Below are positions 39,026-53,704 of a stretch of DNA of 64,000 nt, piece after piece (the stretch's first letter is position 1; every line of letters begins with the position of its first letter). The notes beneath the pieces were generated by a model that was not told the DNA's origin, did not search any database, and saw only the letters and a program-made list of their open reading frames with translations. The position numbers and the translations under genes are program-made. The stretch lies in assembly GCA_030248215.1 (NCBI GenBank), contig JASANG010000426.1, positions 62,001 to 126,000 of the forward strand, read 5' to 3'. This DNA comes from Enoplolaimus lenunculus (taxonomy: Eukaryota > Nematoda > Enoplea > Enoplida > Thoracostomopsidae).

Positions 39026-40055
39026 GCTAAAAAGTATATTTGTACGTTTGTAATGCATTGTGGTTTTCATGAGATATCAGATGGATACAGTATCCCGATT
39101 GTCATAACTGGCAGCAACGGCCTCTGGCGGCACCTCCACGAAGCGTTAATTTTTTTGTCATTAACGTTCAACTTAAGATACTGCTCTAAGTTTAAAAACA
39201 ATCAGCTGCTTCATTTTATAGTATAATTAATACATGTGCCAGTTGTCTTTTGATCTTTAACTTTAGTCTATTTCAATTGTCATTGCGCTTCAGAATTCTC
39301 TAAAACTGCTTTCGAGTTGATAAACCGAGCCACTTTTGTGGTATACTTTGGATCTGAAATGACACAACTAATTTAAATTTTGCAGTTTTCTTAGGTAAAC
39401 AGTTTGTCTGAATAATTTGCCTTTTTTCTGAATGTTGATTTGGAAAACACAAGAAGCAATGAAAATACGGGAGTTTAAGTTTATAATAGTAACAAGACGT
39501 GCAATTTTCCCCCAAGTTTATTCTGTGGCAAGTTTTGAGTACAATTTTGTATGGTTTTACTATCAATAATTCGTAACAATTTGCTAACCGCCGGCTCCGG
39601 TTTTTTACCTTCGGTTGCATCCTGCTGCGTTTACCCAACTGAGTCCATAATCAACTAGGCCTTCTGTTTGAAGACTTAAAGTCAATACTGTGGTTGTCAC
39701 AGCATTACTTTTATGGTGTGGTAAAGACCGCTCAGATAACTATCACAGGTATAATATTTTTACTCAAAGTCCCTACAATATATCCAGCATATTTCACTTC
39801 ACAGCATCAAACGCACAAGTTTCAATCAGCGTAAAAGCAAGGTTGTGCAATGTTGGCAGAAAAACGATATTTTTCTGAAGCAAAAATTTTTTTACATTTT
39901 AAGCATTTTCGACATTACTCTGAAAAAATAGAGAAAACCAATTAACGTTCTCAGTCGCAGGTCTTCTGGTTACAATCTACCGATAAAAAACATTTCGCTT
40001 CATTAAGTCATAACATCTTGCATTTTTCTGTTACTCTTTGCTCGCGCATACAGCG

Positions 40056-43000
40056 CTATACCTTCTGCTTTAACAGGCTTAGTTGTGACCTAAACAAACA
40101 TAATGTACAAAACCAATCAGGTATTAAGCCAAACAATAATGTAATGCTTCAAGCATAGTGCAACCGGAAATCCGGTTTCGGTTCAGGCATTTCACCTTCC
40201 GGTTCCCGTTCCGGTAAATTTTTACCCGAATTAAAGACGATAGATTCATCGGTATAGTATGCAAATCTTGACAATCGCCGAAAATAAACCATCGAAGGTA
40301 GATGTCGCTCCCGTAGATTATGAAAATTTAAAACACAGCATATAAAGTGACTACCTATCTCCAACTAGGGTTACTTTACCAATAATATTGCAAAAAAGAA
40401 AATTAAAATGAATTTTTCGGTGGTATTTATTTTTCATTTTCCGGTTCCGATAAATTGTAATTCCGGTTGCATCCTGGCTTCAAGCTATTATAAAAATTGT
40501 CTTGAAAAATACAGGTACCACTACAGTAAAACAAAATGCTTAAATCTATCTTCTAAATTCCAACGCATACATATTACATTAATAGCTGCAACCGCGCAAA
40601 ATTGCAACTACATAATCAATACCCAATTGTATTTCCTTAAGTCGAGACTTAAGTAATTAGTTAAGTATAACTTAAATGACAACTTAAGTACGATTTTATA
40701 AACCCAGCCAATGTCACGTGATTCCTAAACAGATAATCTTACCTAAGCTGGCCGTCAATACCACATCCTACTGTTTTTTCAAAATCAGCTAATGCAGTTT
40801 CCATCGATGACAACATGACCCTCATAATTTTCTTTGCATCAGATAATTCATCTTCAAGCGATAATGAGATTAGTGTAAATTCAGCAAACTTAAACAAGTC
40901 AACTGACTTGCGCTCACAGAACATCTGGTGGAAAATCTATAATCAGAGTACTTAAAAACAGTTAACAAACTACAACGTTTGCAGTTATCACATAGATCAG
41001 TTAGTCATGGAACACATATTTGACCAATACTCAGACACTGTTTTCGATCTACGTGCCAGATGCAATTTTCTAGTGTGTTTTAACGCTGTATATTTTAGCT
41101 ACATCTGTAAATTTTCTAAAATCGCAATTACCGCTATATTAAAAAGTTTAGTAAACTTCAGCAAAATAGTTTACATCTCTAATAAAGTCACAAACACGCC
41201 TTGGTTTCAAATTTTACTGACTTAAATTCATTAATCATGTACCTTTTTTAAGCAAGATTCCATTCTGGTTACAGTTTCTTGACCAGATGTACATCCGTCA
41301 CAGTTACGATGCCAATGACACAAAATTGCTACAAAATCACTTTGTAATTTTGACTTTTCACGTCCATTCATGGTTACAAATTGACGAAATTGTTCAGTTG
41401 CAACACATTTCATAATAAACTGGAGCATTTCAAGTATTTCGCGATCCATTGGTGCCAATATCGTTGTGAATTCTCGGCGTTGAAGCAACGCTAAAATCAA
41501 GAAACAAAAACGATTCTCAGCTGATAACTGGAAGCTGTTTTGAATAATAGTCATTTCTAAAGGAACTGTCCATCCAATTACAAAAACCGGCTGATTCTAC
41601 AACTACATGCCTTAACATGTTTAAAAGCACCTAAATGTGCAGTAGCATATGCAGAAATTCTATGACAAAAACCATACAATGACTTCTACGACAACATTTT
41701 AACCTTATGACTTACCTCGAAAACATCGAACCATACTGCACGCATAACGAGGCTGTCTGACATACTGCAGCGCAGACGCAACTGTTTTCGCTAAAAACCG
41801 GCACCAGAGACCCGCATTTCGGTCTCCAGCCTCACTGACGCAATCTTGTACAGAGGTAGCAATGGCATAACCCAATGAATTGGGCGAAGCTTCATCACAA
41901 TGTTTACCAAAGGATGTCTCTGAGCAGAGAGGAGCTAGCAAAGCGGTTACAAGTTGCGGAAAGAGATCGGATTTCACCTGATAGACATCACAGGATGGAT
42001 TTGGTAAAAGCATTCCAGTATACGCAACATAATTATGTACGATTTCTGTCAACCGACCTTTAATATACGAGTCTGACTCCCATGAATTTATTCGAGTCAT
42101 ACCTGCAAATTCATACTTTTTCAAATTTACGTAAATATCTTAATAATATACAGTTTAAACGGGTAAACCTGTTAATACCTCTGCGACATATTGCGCAACT
42201 ACTCTGTTTAAATTTGAAACAAAGAAACGGTATTAGCTACAGAAAAAGCCGTCACTGAAGCAAATACTAGCTAGCTAATAAGAATTATTGAGGAAATCAA
42301 CCCAAACCCAGTATTCTCACTAAATTCTGCCCTCAGAACTACGTAATTCTTATACCGTCTAAAGTTTGCAATTACACGTTAATGTGCGCCTGCCTTATTT
42401 AAATAAGAATAATACGCCACATTATCAATGTAACGATTATTTAAATTGTGCGTGACAATAAACAAAATAGCCAGCTTCCGGACTAACCTGCTAGGTAACT
42501 CCCTATAACAGGTACGACGGTATCAGTCACAGCAGCTGCTGGTGCCGGATTTTTTGCTGCCGTAAACAGTTGTTCAGGCAAAAGAATACGGCGAACAACA
42601 GCATGAAGCATTGCCCCTTTGGTACCACGTGAATGGGTAAGCGGCCCACACCGAAATATAAGCGCCGCGAAGAACTTAACGCAGTTAATGTTTTTGACCT
42701 GACTATCCATGGTTAACGAAGCGAAATTGATCACTGATAGTGCCGGTATAAAACAAGATTTGAAGTTTGCCAATATCACACTGATTTTTACATCAGGTAC
42801 TCCGGAGCGTGCTTCTAATTGTTCAATGGACTCAAAGTATTGCAATATTGCGTCAAATAAAGCACATGACAAATTGAAAAAGTTTAGCTGTCCGTAAGTG
42901 GAAGTGAGAGTATTTAGTGAATCAGCCACGGACATACTTTTAATCACATTTGTTCCTAAAAACTCAAGGCCAACCATGAAAAACTGTAGAACCTAGTGCA

Positions 43001-46000
43001 ATCAGTTTAAATATATAAAAACTAAACGACTGCACCATCTTTTTTAAATATTTATGTACGTTAAAGAATTGTATCATCTCATGACGTGCAAGGACGCTGG
43101 GTGCTCGCTAATGTGGGGGCGAGTCTCCCACTTGGCCGACGCCCCTAAGATTCTATTCCCCCGGTTCAAATGTACCATTCTAACTTTTCTCACCCAGTTG
43201 AGTATTTCAGCCTAAGAAATTCATCCTATTTATACTATTGTTTCAGTAATAACGTACGAAATAAGTGTGTAAAGTGTGATTAAAAGTTATTAACGAACGC
43301 ACACACATTAGTTAAATGTGATTTTCCTTTAAAAAGAGTAATTATATCGGTAAAAATTACAGCCTCCCTCAGTCAAGATTTCCGTCCTATTGCTAACCAA
43401 TTAATGCCTCCTGCTCTGTTGGGAACCACCGAAAGCGCACAGACGTACCAATACATTTTGTCGAATGCTGACTAAAGACAGATACATCGTTATGTTTGTA
43501 TAATAATGTCCTTGCATACGTAAATGGAATCTTTCCTTAACCTATAATAACGTTTGTGATGCCCAACACTAATATCAGCTTTCGCAAATCAAGAAACAGA
43601 CGAGATTTGTTTGCCATTTCCAACCAGAGTTTTATTTTTCCTTTCATGCTTAGGCGCCAATTGGTGGGCGACGAGTCTTAAATATTCAGTCACCAATTCC
43701 AAAATATTTGTCCAAAACCAAGAGAAATTTTTTCAAAAACCTCACAATGACATACGAAACAATGACGCAAAAATTTTACTCGCCATTCTGGTGATTGACA
43801 AGAAAAAGTTAAGGCGCCAACTCGATATCTTCGGTACTGTGGAACCTGTATCAGCAAAACAATAAAATCTTTCCAAGCGCTCCTGAAGCATGCAAACTTG
43901 CGAAAAATCATAAATGATTTACCTAGTACCAATTTCGATAATTCAGCAAAGCGAACGTTCACCTCTGCCGGTTTATCTCCACAAATTTCGATTGGCTGTA
44001 GCCGATCCATCCATGCAATGCCACATCTTACCCAAAACGATACAATAATCGCGTCATACTTCGACTCTACTAGACTCAATGCGTCCAGATATAATTGTGA
44101 CAGCGCGAGTATATGCGAAAAGTATTCCGCTAGCGCACAACAAAATTGTTCCTCGACTGCCTGACTACATCTGAACCCAACTTGTTGCAGCTCAGGCAAA
44201 ACTTGAGACTGAACTGCGCCAAACACTGCAACAACATGTTCTACATCATTGAGCACAACCGCAAGATGCGACAACGAAACTACAAGTTGTACCCATGTCA
44301 TGTTGACCACATCTTGTTGTGTATCGTGCTTCTGTAACGAAGTTGCCGAATTATTGCACTTAATTAGCGCGACGCATCTAGCAATCAGCTCCGGCAGCAA
44401 TTCTATCCAAAGAAAGCCGTACACTGGCGCTGGAATCTTTGTCGAATCACCACGTTTCGAAATCAAATCGATAAGGATCTAACGAAACAAAAACTCAAAA
44501 CGTAGGATCATAGATATCAAAGCAAAAAACCTCAAGGTGCTTGGACACTATTTGGTTCGTTCTTCGTAAACAAGATTGTTTTTAAATCAAAATGTTTATA
44601 AAGTTTTAAGTGTTTCTTCTTGCATTTCGCTAGACCAATCTTGAGAGGTTGAAACGGGGGTCTGATGAGTGATATTGTTGGCCGAGTGGGGGGGGGGGCC
44701 CGCATTACCCCCACTAGCAAATAATACGAAGCCAGTCACAAAATCTCACATTTAATGTAATAAATAATTTTCACGTACTCTTAGCAAAAATTAATGATTA
44801 TGCACCCTTATTACACGTGAAACACAAACGTTTAGATAACCACACACTATTATAGAATCTAGGCTGAACTATATGTGTTACATTTTACCTGAAATAGGTC
44901 TAAACACCACTGCTGTGTAGTTGAATTCTTGCACAACCTGACAACAATAGACCGATCAGTAACCAGACAAAACGTTGCGGAAGACTTGTGAGTTGACAGA
45001 ATCTCTTGCGACACTTTGAGAAAACTCACAGCAACACCAAGTAGATCTTCGATATCCACAGATCCCAGCTTCAAAATAAAACATACATTAGGAACCATGT
45101 AGTAAATACCAGGGTGCAATGGAAGAGAAAATTATCGAATAGGAAGGTAAAAAAATTTTCTGAACTAAGGTGTGAAACAAAGGTGGCTAATAAAATGATG
45201 TTAGAATAGCTAATTTCAGCAGTACACTAGGGCTCGACCGCATCCGAGATCCGGATCCGGGCCGGATCTCTGCAATTTTTAAGATCCGGATCGGAATCCG
45301 GATCCGGTAAAATAAACTACCTGATCTCCGGATCCGGTAAAATAAACTACCTGATCTCCGGATCCGAAATTTGATATACAAACAGAAACATACCAAAATT
45401 GGTGTATGTATTTCAACCATGCGTACGTAATCTAATAAGCACTGTGTGAGCATTAATGCTTTGTTGGAATGTCAGGTTAATAACATCCACGTGGAGACCA
45501 GTGTTGTTGCGGAAGAAGAACAAACATAAAAATTTTAAAAACATTTTTTAGTTGCTGTAAGTTTTGTTGATTAATTTCGTGAAAGAATCAGTTGAACTTT
45601 TTCTATTTTATATACGTTACGTATTGAAAAATTATCCAGCTAGTAAGATCCGGATCCGGGCCGGATCTAAATTTTAAGATCCGGATCCGAATTCGGATCC
45701 GGTAAATGCAAAATTTTGGATCCGGTCGTTCCCAACAGTACACTGAAGAGCACAACTTATATATAAAAGTACAAATAATTTAACTACCGAAATTGTCGAA
45801 GGTTCGGCAGAAATGCAACCGGAGCCGAAGTCTTTGCCACAAGCTTAATGTTAAACAAGATGTAAAATGTAGTCCCGTTCACTTACCTGTTCACCGTCAA
45901 TTCTATCAACCACCCAATCTGCAGCGTTCTGAATCAATTTGCTTATTACACCATCAGCGGATAATCCAGATTGTAGTCGCTGCAATATAAGCACGCCGAG

Positions 46001-49000
46001 TGCAGTGAAATGTACACGCAACACGCGAAGTGTGTCGTAATTTATGACAATGGAATTTGGTCGAGGAGATAATAGCGAGATGACTTTGCTAGTAACTTTG
46101 TTCGATACTAGAAATAACACCAATAAACTTTTTTACCTTTCTCAGCACTAACAACACTGACTTTATCATATAGATTCCTTTAAAGCTGTTACTGTTCTAT
46201 ATAGTTGATGTTTAGAAGCTATATTAAAGCAGAAATGACCCTTTCAACAAAAAAAGAGGATACCGTTACTAGAACCGATGCAGACATTTGACATAGAGAT
46301 ACAGTCTAAGAATTTCATTATACATTTAACAATAAATTATTTTGTGGAAGTGCATTGCAGTTTAGGTAATGCGGTATTTTTGTTCGGCGTAAAACGTGAA
46401 ATTACGACTGAAATGTTAACTGCATAAAGCTGATAGCAAGATTCCTTACAATACAATTGAAAAAATGTTCACGCAACTTCTTGTATTCCGATCTTCAAAA
46501 CTATACAAATAAAATACTTGGTATGTACATTCTTCCGATGTTTTGGAAAGCAGTAACAGTATGGTTAAGTTATTTTCTGCTTCACAGACGCTTGACAGTA
46601 CATTGAACTTAGTGACGCATGTAAGGAGACGAATTGCGAATCGGTCACGATCTCGAGTGTCTATAAGTAGTCCTTGTCTAAAATATCCTTCTTTTCACAT
46701 AAAATTTAGCGGACAAAGAATATGTCCAGTAAGGAGCGGGGGGATAAAATGGAACACAATCAGACAAAGCAAATCCTTAAAGCCCGTGCAACTTATGTTA
46801 AAAAATCTCGGTTCGTAGATTTTAAAATGGCATTCACCTGATTAGATTACGTTCAAACAACTCAAAGTGTCAATATTGCATGCACCACAAAAAAGCAAAC
46901 CTTTTAAAAAATTTAATCGCCATATTTTCTTTGGTAGAAAAAATTGTCTGAAGAATGGCAATTACATGTAGTGTTACGAACAGGACTCAGAGACTGACAA
47001 CTGTATACGTTTCAACACAATGGTATAAAATAACCGGCATTACATATCCGGCAAACCAGACATAATTTAATACAAAATTTTGACTGGACAAGTTTATACT
47101 ACAATTCGTACTATATTTTCGCTGCATATCACATCAACAAAAAGACATTAGATAATGTTTGACATACTTGTTTCTGTATTGCTCAAGTAATTCGCAAGTA
47201 TACAGTAAAACAAAGCAAGAGGAGAGCTTTGAGAAAGACTGCCGGCACCAACAATAAAGTCAAGATTGGTCCAGTAATCTTCGATTATTCTCAACCAGTG
47301 TTTTGCGGACGATTCAAGCGATACATCTAAACAATTTTGAGTGTTGTAAAGTTTGGACCCCATGGCAACGCCTCCAGGTTGCGACGGAACGCCAATAATC
47401 ATTCTGATATTAAAATATACTAGTGTTGTTTTTGAAGAGTTTAAGGTACAGTGCTTAATTGAATATATTCAGTGGCTAGTAGCATGTGCTAATCAGACCC
47501 GAAACGTTATGCTGGTTAAGTTTACAGGTGTTTACACAACCAGGCAAATAGTTTGTGAGAGGTTCACAATTTCTTGTGTAGACCAGAATAAAAGCAGTTA
47601 CGTAGTTTGTTAATTTTTTATTAAAAAGAGAAATCGTTTAAACTCACCCATCTGCTCAGTTTTAAAATAATAACGAGTTTGAATGTACGTAAACAATTGC
47701 TGAACAAAATTGATCGGTAATAAAGTTTCGCGTGAAAGTAGCAAAACACTGAACAAAAACTCAACATCGTGGTATCTGTCGTTGGCTTCTGAAAACAGTC
47801 TCAAACATTTAAAAAATAATTACAACTAGTAACCACGGTGCAAGCAGCATCGCGAATAAATTCGACAAGTTCCGACCCTAGACGTTTATTAGTTATTCAT
47901 TTTGTACACGCGGGCGGAAATTACGAAAAACATTTCATATTGTTCGTTGCGATTCCAATTCGAATTCCTGTGAATATTTGTGTATAATTGTGGTAGTTTC
48001 GGCGCTATTTACGTTCGATTTAATCCACTTCCGTTCTGCGCCCTACTAGTAATGATTCAGTTGCTTTTTAAATTATACAAACAACTAAATCAAAATCCAA
48101 CTGTTTTCCAAGACCTGTATTATTGACCATAGCTGACAGTGTGTACATCATTAGTGAAACTTGAGCAAAAGCTGATCAACAACTTACCTCGTAACCGCGG
48201 GGTACTGGTATTAAGCAACTGCATCAAAACATCATTCATTTCACGCGTCGAACAGTCGCTATTCGCATATTCTTTTATTTCAGCTAACGTTTCTTCACAG
48301 AAAATAAATGGATTTTCAGGGACAACATTATGAACATCCACTAGTTCATGTTCAACATTTGACGAATTTAAACGTAAAACAAGGTGTCGGTATGATTCAT
48401 GCAACTTTAAAAACAGTTTCCACTGATAGACAGGGTCGATTGTGTACTTTCTGCCATCTCGTGGGACAACACATTTGCCTAGAACAATTTGAAACGTAGA
48501 ACTGAATAGTTAAAGAAAGACTGTGACAACTCATACCTGTAACACACTAAAATTATAACAACTGGTGACTACACTGACAATCAATCGCTGTTGTGTTCAC
48601 TACCGATTGGTTATGGTACTTGTTCACATCCGGTATTACCCAGTAAATTATACATTCATACTACACAGACACTAGTTATTGTTTACCTGTGTTCTTTTCC
48701 TTTGATTCTACGCTATCGTCAACTACTACATCTAACACGTTGTAAAGCTTCAAAATTGCGCGCCAGAAAGTTAAAGTTTTTGTCGAATGCAACATTTGCA
48801 ATGTATACATAATCATCTGACGGCTACAATCACAGTCTTCAATCGCTATACGACGCGACGAATGTGTTTTTTGATCCTGCGATAAAACTAGATACAACAA
48901 TTAACAAATAAAGTTACCCTGCGGACCCGTATTTATACACAAGCTGTAGCCTAAGTACCTGCTGACATGGTTAGATACCGGACGCCGCTATTAACAACTA

Positions 49001-52000
49001 CTCAGAATGCTGAAATAATCAACTTGTATTGTGCATAGGAAAATTGCAAAAAACCTGCTGTGCAAAATAAATAACGTTTTGAGCTATGCATTTGCCAATG
49101 CAGCTAACAAAATATACACATAAACGATCTTGTAATTCGCAGAATCGATGTTCACTTTTGTATGTTGAAAAGTCCGCCAGAAAATTATGTTTGTACAGCA
49201 ATACCAACTTACATGCAACTTCCTCAAAAATACAACAGCAAACTCGTACAATATGCCGATCGCAAAGTTGCAAAAAACACTGACTTTGTTCTGATCCGAA
49301 TCAGAACTACTGCTGTTTTTGGTGGTATTGATTGAGAAATAATCTTCCACTGCTATAAAATTAATCCAGAAAGCAATGTAAGATTATTTCTTAAGATAAT
49401 GAAACCAATCCTTCAACAACTATGACTGACCAGTAATTAACTGGTTGTAGGTTGCAACACCATAAATCTATGATCACTGTGCTGCGTTCCGAAAACTTTT
49501 GTAACTTTTAAACAAATCAAACAAATGCCGTCGCAGTTACATATCCGAGTATCTACATTCAACACTACTAAGAATGTAAAACCTGGCCAACAGTAATACC
49601 AAACCTACCTGTTGGAAACGAATCATTAAGAATAGCCAAAATTTGAAGACAACACGTGTAACAGTTTATTATCAAGTGAGCAAAAGTCTTTGGCACCTAC
49701 AAAGGTTAACCTATATAATAATTTACACTTTGACTTTGACTGCACTAAACAGCATTTTGCTCAATTATGGTACACAATTGCATCAGCACACAACCTGTGG
49801 ACCACGAAGACCAGGTATTAAATAAAGACCAAGTATCAAATACACAGTGGGTTTCAATTTTGTCTGCGGCTCTTGCCAAGTTCTATTTCAGTAAGATATT
49901 ATATGACGAGTAAGATATTATATGACGAGAGCTTTCATTGTTAAAACTATAAATTAATGGCGCTCGATAGTTTTCAGTACATTGTATTTACTGCGTGAAC
50001 TGCTTATGCAGCTACTGTAAAGAATGTCACTGTGATATATTACTATTCAAAGTATAATCGCAAACCAGTGCGCGACAGGATACCAAAAATGATGAAACCG
50101 GAGCTGCATAATCTAATATCCGGCCGAAGCCGGATAATGAATTCAAATCTAATACTAGATTGCATTCAAATATCAGAACGTAGCTAACAATTCTTCCTTT
50201 AGTGGCTTAAGGTATCCAATGTGTTTACGAGACAAAGCTTAGCACCTCACACCGATGCATGTTTAGCACTTTAACAACTACCCCCACAAGTTGGTGCCCC
50301 CACTCCGCTGCGACCCAGCGAATGCCCAGGTATGACAGGAGAAACATGTAAAAGTAAATCAATCAGTTCCATAGAAGTTGGCACACGGCATAAATACAAA
50401 TAATGGTTTCAATTTTTTAAAGTTTTTAAAAAAGATCCAGCAAGTTAAAATATAGGAGCCGGAAGCCGATTTTTTAAAGGAACCGGAATCCGGTCGCACC
50501 CTGTTACATACAAGTACGATGTCTTCAAATTCAGTTATATCTTTCAACAATGGGCGGGATACTGATTTTGACATAATTCAAATATATAACTTCATCCTGA
50601 TAAATATTTAAACTTATTTTAAACAAAAGATCCACTTGCGTCTAGCATAAAGCATAAAAACAGCTCACTAGTTTCAATAAGTGCCATTTGCAATCCTGAA
50701 CAGGTATAATGACCTATAACAGACATTTGTTTCAAAAGTAGTTTTGTGGATTCTGACTAAAACTATTGGGATTGACGTATTACAGTTTAATAGCCTCATT
50801 GATATTCTTAAGCCATTCAACTCACCGCTTCCACAAATAAATCAATTTCATTAATTTCAACAATGGACAAAGAACCAAAAAGTGACAGCAATAGCCTGAA
50901 CTCATTCCATACCGTTCGTACTGCTTGGCTGCGGTTATGCGGAGCGAAATATTGTAAACCATGCAAGCTATCGGAATATGCAAGCCTAAAACTAGTTCAA
51001 TTTTTTAATTCTCGAGCATTACTTATATATTATGTTGCTATAAACATTATGTCGTAGACTGAAGCAATGTCGTTTTGAACTGGTGTTTTTAAAACCATGC
51101 TCGTGGCCTGTCACAAAATCTGACCAACTTCCGTGATAATTTCTCCATTCGTCCGGCTCATTTTTCAAGAAAAACTGCTATCTATAATACGAAATATAGA
51201 CTGATATTATTAAAAACGGCTATCATTTTACATCATTACATCATGTTGGTTACAAACAAGATATTGTAGCTAACCATCGTATGTAACGAACGATCACAAC
51301 GAAAAATGTGCGAATCAGCGCAACTTCTGCCAATAAGTCATCACTTGGCACATTATCAAAATTTTTAACCAATGTCATAATTCGCCTACTGGCAATTGTA
51401 AACACCTGAAAAAATAAAAAGAAATTAAAGATTACTCATTAAAATTAATTCCAAGCATCGCAAAGTTAGTATGCATAAACCGAGTTTAACTTTCAACACA
51501 TGTTATATGTACAACCATATATACAGAAAAAATTATTAAAGCCATTTCAACTACAAAAAATACCATTTTTTAGAGAATTAAACAACTTTGCAACTTTATT
51601 AGACGCCTTTTACCTTAACAAACATCCAATTTGACTTCAATAAGAATATATTAAAAAAGTATTAAAATGAAACACCAGAGCAATTTTTAGTCAACTTTAT
51701 TGAAACTCGTTATCGATAAATACATACCTTCTTCACGTCCGACGAACTAACGCCCAAGATATTTATATTTTTCCCAAACACAGACATAGTGGTGTTAAAA
51801 TAGGCATCATTTCTAAAAAATATAAATATATACCAGTGCGCGAATAAGAACAATGCTTACTTAGTTCGGTGAGATTGTCTGATCTCCAGGCAGGTTCAGA
51901 GAAGGTATTCCCACCCCACTATATGTTCAGGGTGCAACCGGAATTATAAAATACCGAATCCGGAGCCGGAAAACAAAAAATTCTTGTTACCGAAAAATTC

Positions 52001-53655
52001 ATGCGCAACGTTTACACTATTTAGAATATCAAAATCCTGAAACACATGCAGTAGCTGAATGGAAACATATCATAAATTATGGAGTATGGCTCAAATTTTA
52101 AATTTTCGCAATACACAATCAGACAATTTAAGAAAAATCAGTTAGAATAATAATATGCCAATTTTTCTTTAATTTTCGAATGAGAAAAATTTTCAATGCC
52201 ATAAATTAGAGATGTGCCGATTAATCGGCATCGACATCGGTAATAATAGGCACTTTTCGTGAGTATCGGCATCGGCACTGCAAAAAAATTGCCGATACTT
52301 TTTGCACATAACAGTCAGTTGGACTGCTATCAATTGCATTGTAGGGCACATATCAGCGTGTCAGGTCAGGAAAACAGTTGTTCTCTCTCGCGTTCGTGAT
52401 TGAACAAATTAATTGAAATGAACCGTTCCTATAAAATTATACCTTAACCGTTTGTGATGGTTATGATTTAAGTCTTCATTATGTAATATAGTATCCTGAT
52501 TATTAAGCATCGTGTACTAAGGTTGGAATCAGCATCGGCATCGGTTCGGCAAAAATTTCAAAATAAGAATCAGAGTGAAAAATACCGCATTTCCCCACCG
52601 GAACCGGAATTCAAGTGTTGGTTCAGGTAAAAGTATTACATGCTGGTACACGCTGTTCAGGTACTGTACTACTTGCATAGTACGTACACTGGCCAAAGGA
52701 CTATCAGTAACGTAACTTACGATCCAGCATCCCACATATGAATTTTACCAAATATCTGAACCGAATAGTAAAATTTTTACCGACTTGTGTCGTGTAAAAT
52801 ATGTTATTAATAATTTCAAATTGTCAGCTTGTGAATTTCATTTTACTTCAGTGTCAAGAACTTATATATAACCTTCTTGACTTGCCCGGAACTGCAGTCC
52901 AAGCAAAATGTCCAGCATTGCCGCATGTATTAAACCGAAATCGGGTATACGGTCACTATCTGCCAGTCAAGGTTCCAACATGAACTAAGTTTTGCTGGAA
53001 CAGGACAAGGGACAGGAACAGGAATTGGATTTCTTTGCAGGAACCGGAACTGGAATTTGAAATAATTTTCATTACCGAATTACGCTTGGACTTTTGTGAA
53101 AACCTGCCAAAAACGGCTTAAGCGAATTTTCAGTTAATTCGTCATCAAGTTTTGTGAAAACACAACAGAATCAGTTTATTAACAATCCTGCATCTTTGAA
53201 TGTAGGAACAGGAACATGAACAGGAATTGAATTTTTGTAGAAATTCCCGTTGGACCCTGCTACCATCATACGTACACAATTAAATCGAGAAAAGAAGCGA
53301 CGCATATGTACTTACTGTGTTTGAACACGTTGTTTCTCCATTACCTTGCAAAATTCGTCACAAGTTGATGTCGCCAAACTTGGCACGGCGGAGCTCGGAT
53401 CATCTGCAAAAACTTAACGCATTAACAGTTAAATAAACGATTCAACAGTTAGGATATAAGCAACAAAACAAGTAACAAAGTATTGGGTATTCTTCCTGTG
53501 AACAACTAGTCTAAATTTTAGCCTTTCATTGCATAACGTAAAGCACAAGCTATGGCTTGGCTGGTTGAATGACTGTCGCGATATGATGACACGAAAAATG
53601 AAGCAAGAATATATCAGATTCCCGTTTATACCTAACCCGGAATTGACGCTCAAAC
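40056..53655 (-). CDS. MMS22L: MMS22-like protein, replication-fork repair (partial 5')
   Basis: MMS22L pairs with TONSL on stalled or broken forks and promotes RAD51 loading. Minus-strand exons: 53655-53633, 53403-53316, 51812-51728, 51405-51275, 50985-50826, 50695-50669, 49349-49213, 48887-48687, 48478-48188, 47788-47648, 47419-47168, 46677-46529, 46107-45887, 45068-44889, 44478-43780, 42983-42488, 42102-41716, 41556-41243, 40924-40743, 40089-40056. This gives nearly 1400 residues; human is 1243. Recognition rests on ordered similarity to the human protein: LIRTFFVVIVRYIRW (human FLHYVKVFIFRYLK), LLLSLFGSL then WHLLKL (human LLLYIGHL, WHLLHL), LTFWRAILKLYNVL, FYCILANYL, SFWVRC, RILLPEQL with NPAPAAAVTDTV and the GMLLPNPS region. 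Helix-rich; no catalytic motif expected. Gaps: the initiator exon is not found; joints 50669/49349 and 47168/46677 need at least one further exon; the last exon is inferred. Confidence 0.88.
40145..40475. mobile_element. hAT-like element, ggttccgg word
   Basis: Left end atagtgcaaccggaaatccgg with ggttcccgttccgg words; right end ttccggttccgataaattgt and ccggttgcatcctgg. Left and right ends are inverted copies (gtgcaaccgga / ccggttgcatcc). It lies in the last intron of MMS22L. Confidence 0.6.
45228..45740. mobile_element. hAT-like element, gatccg word
   Basis: Left end tagggctcgaccgcatccga then gatccggatccgggccggat; right end repeats gatccggatccgggccggat and stops at ggatccggtcgttcccaaca. A block containing aaaataaactacctgatctc is tandemly duplicated near 45300-45360. 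It lies in the MMS22L intron between exons 45887 and 45068. Confidence 0.65.
50400..50512. mobile_element. hAT-like terminal fragment, gccgg word
   Basis: Reads taggagccggaagccgattt and ends ggaatccggtcgcaccctg, the inverse of the cagggtgc terminus. Only one end is present. It lies in an MMS22L intron. Confidence 0.45.
51930..52660. mobile_element. Nested hAT-like elements (ccggaa outer, catcgg inner)
   Basis: An outer element opens cagggtgcaaccggaattat with ccgaatccggagccgg and its other end carries ccaccggaaccggaattcaa near 52600. Inside it, about 52207-52555, lies a second element starting gagatgtgccgattaatcgg with repeated catcggcatcgg, ending ggcatcggttcgg. The inner one matches 54811-55168. 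The arrangement implies that the inner insertion is younger. MMS22L intron. Confidence 0.55.
53000..53265. mobile_element. hAT-like element, ggaacagg word
   Basis: Contains gacaaggacaggaacagg-type runs and ggaaccggaactggaatttg on the left, ggaacaggaacatgaacagg on the right, closing cccgttggaccctgc. Located in the MMS22L intron between exons 53316 and 51812. Confidence 0.5.
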
Positions 53656-53704
53656 TGCAAATATAATTATATATTAACTACAACAAAGAGGGGATGATCA
53701 CTCT

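Larger units (their letters stand above)
35511..40055. other. Gene-free belt between MAEL and MMS22L (convergent)
   Basis: No gene seen on either strand. It holds pieces of several small elements: half of the palindromic MITE (35838-35960), CCTAAG-family remnants (36170-36300; about 37905-38000), a ggatatccg-word element (36870-36990), a ggaaaa-word piece (37080-37170) ending gccagtgttgggcaccgga, an agagtcc-repeat patch (37740-37835) and a cgattccg-word element (38220-39025). Confidence 0.6.

Noticed and set aside
43611-44482. Several plus-strand ORFs
   Set aside because: Antisense of the 699 nt MMS22L exon 44478-43780.
49019-49273. Second frame overlapping MMS22L exon 49349-49213 (EEVACKLVLLYKHNF...)
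   Set aside because: It looks protein-like but opens only after a stop within the exon; the other frame enters in the right phase and ends at a consensus donor. It may still hide part of a missing exon.
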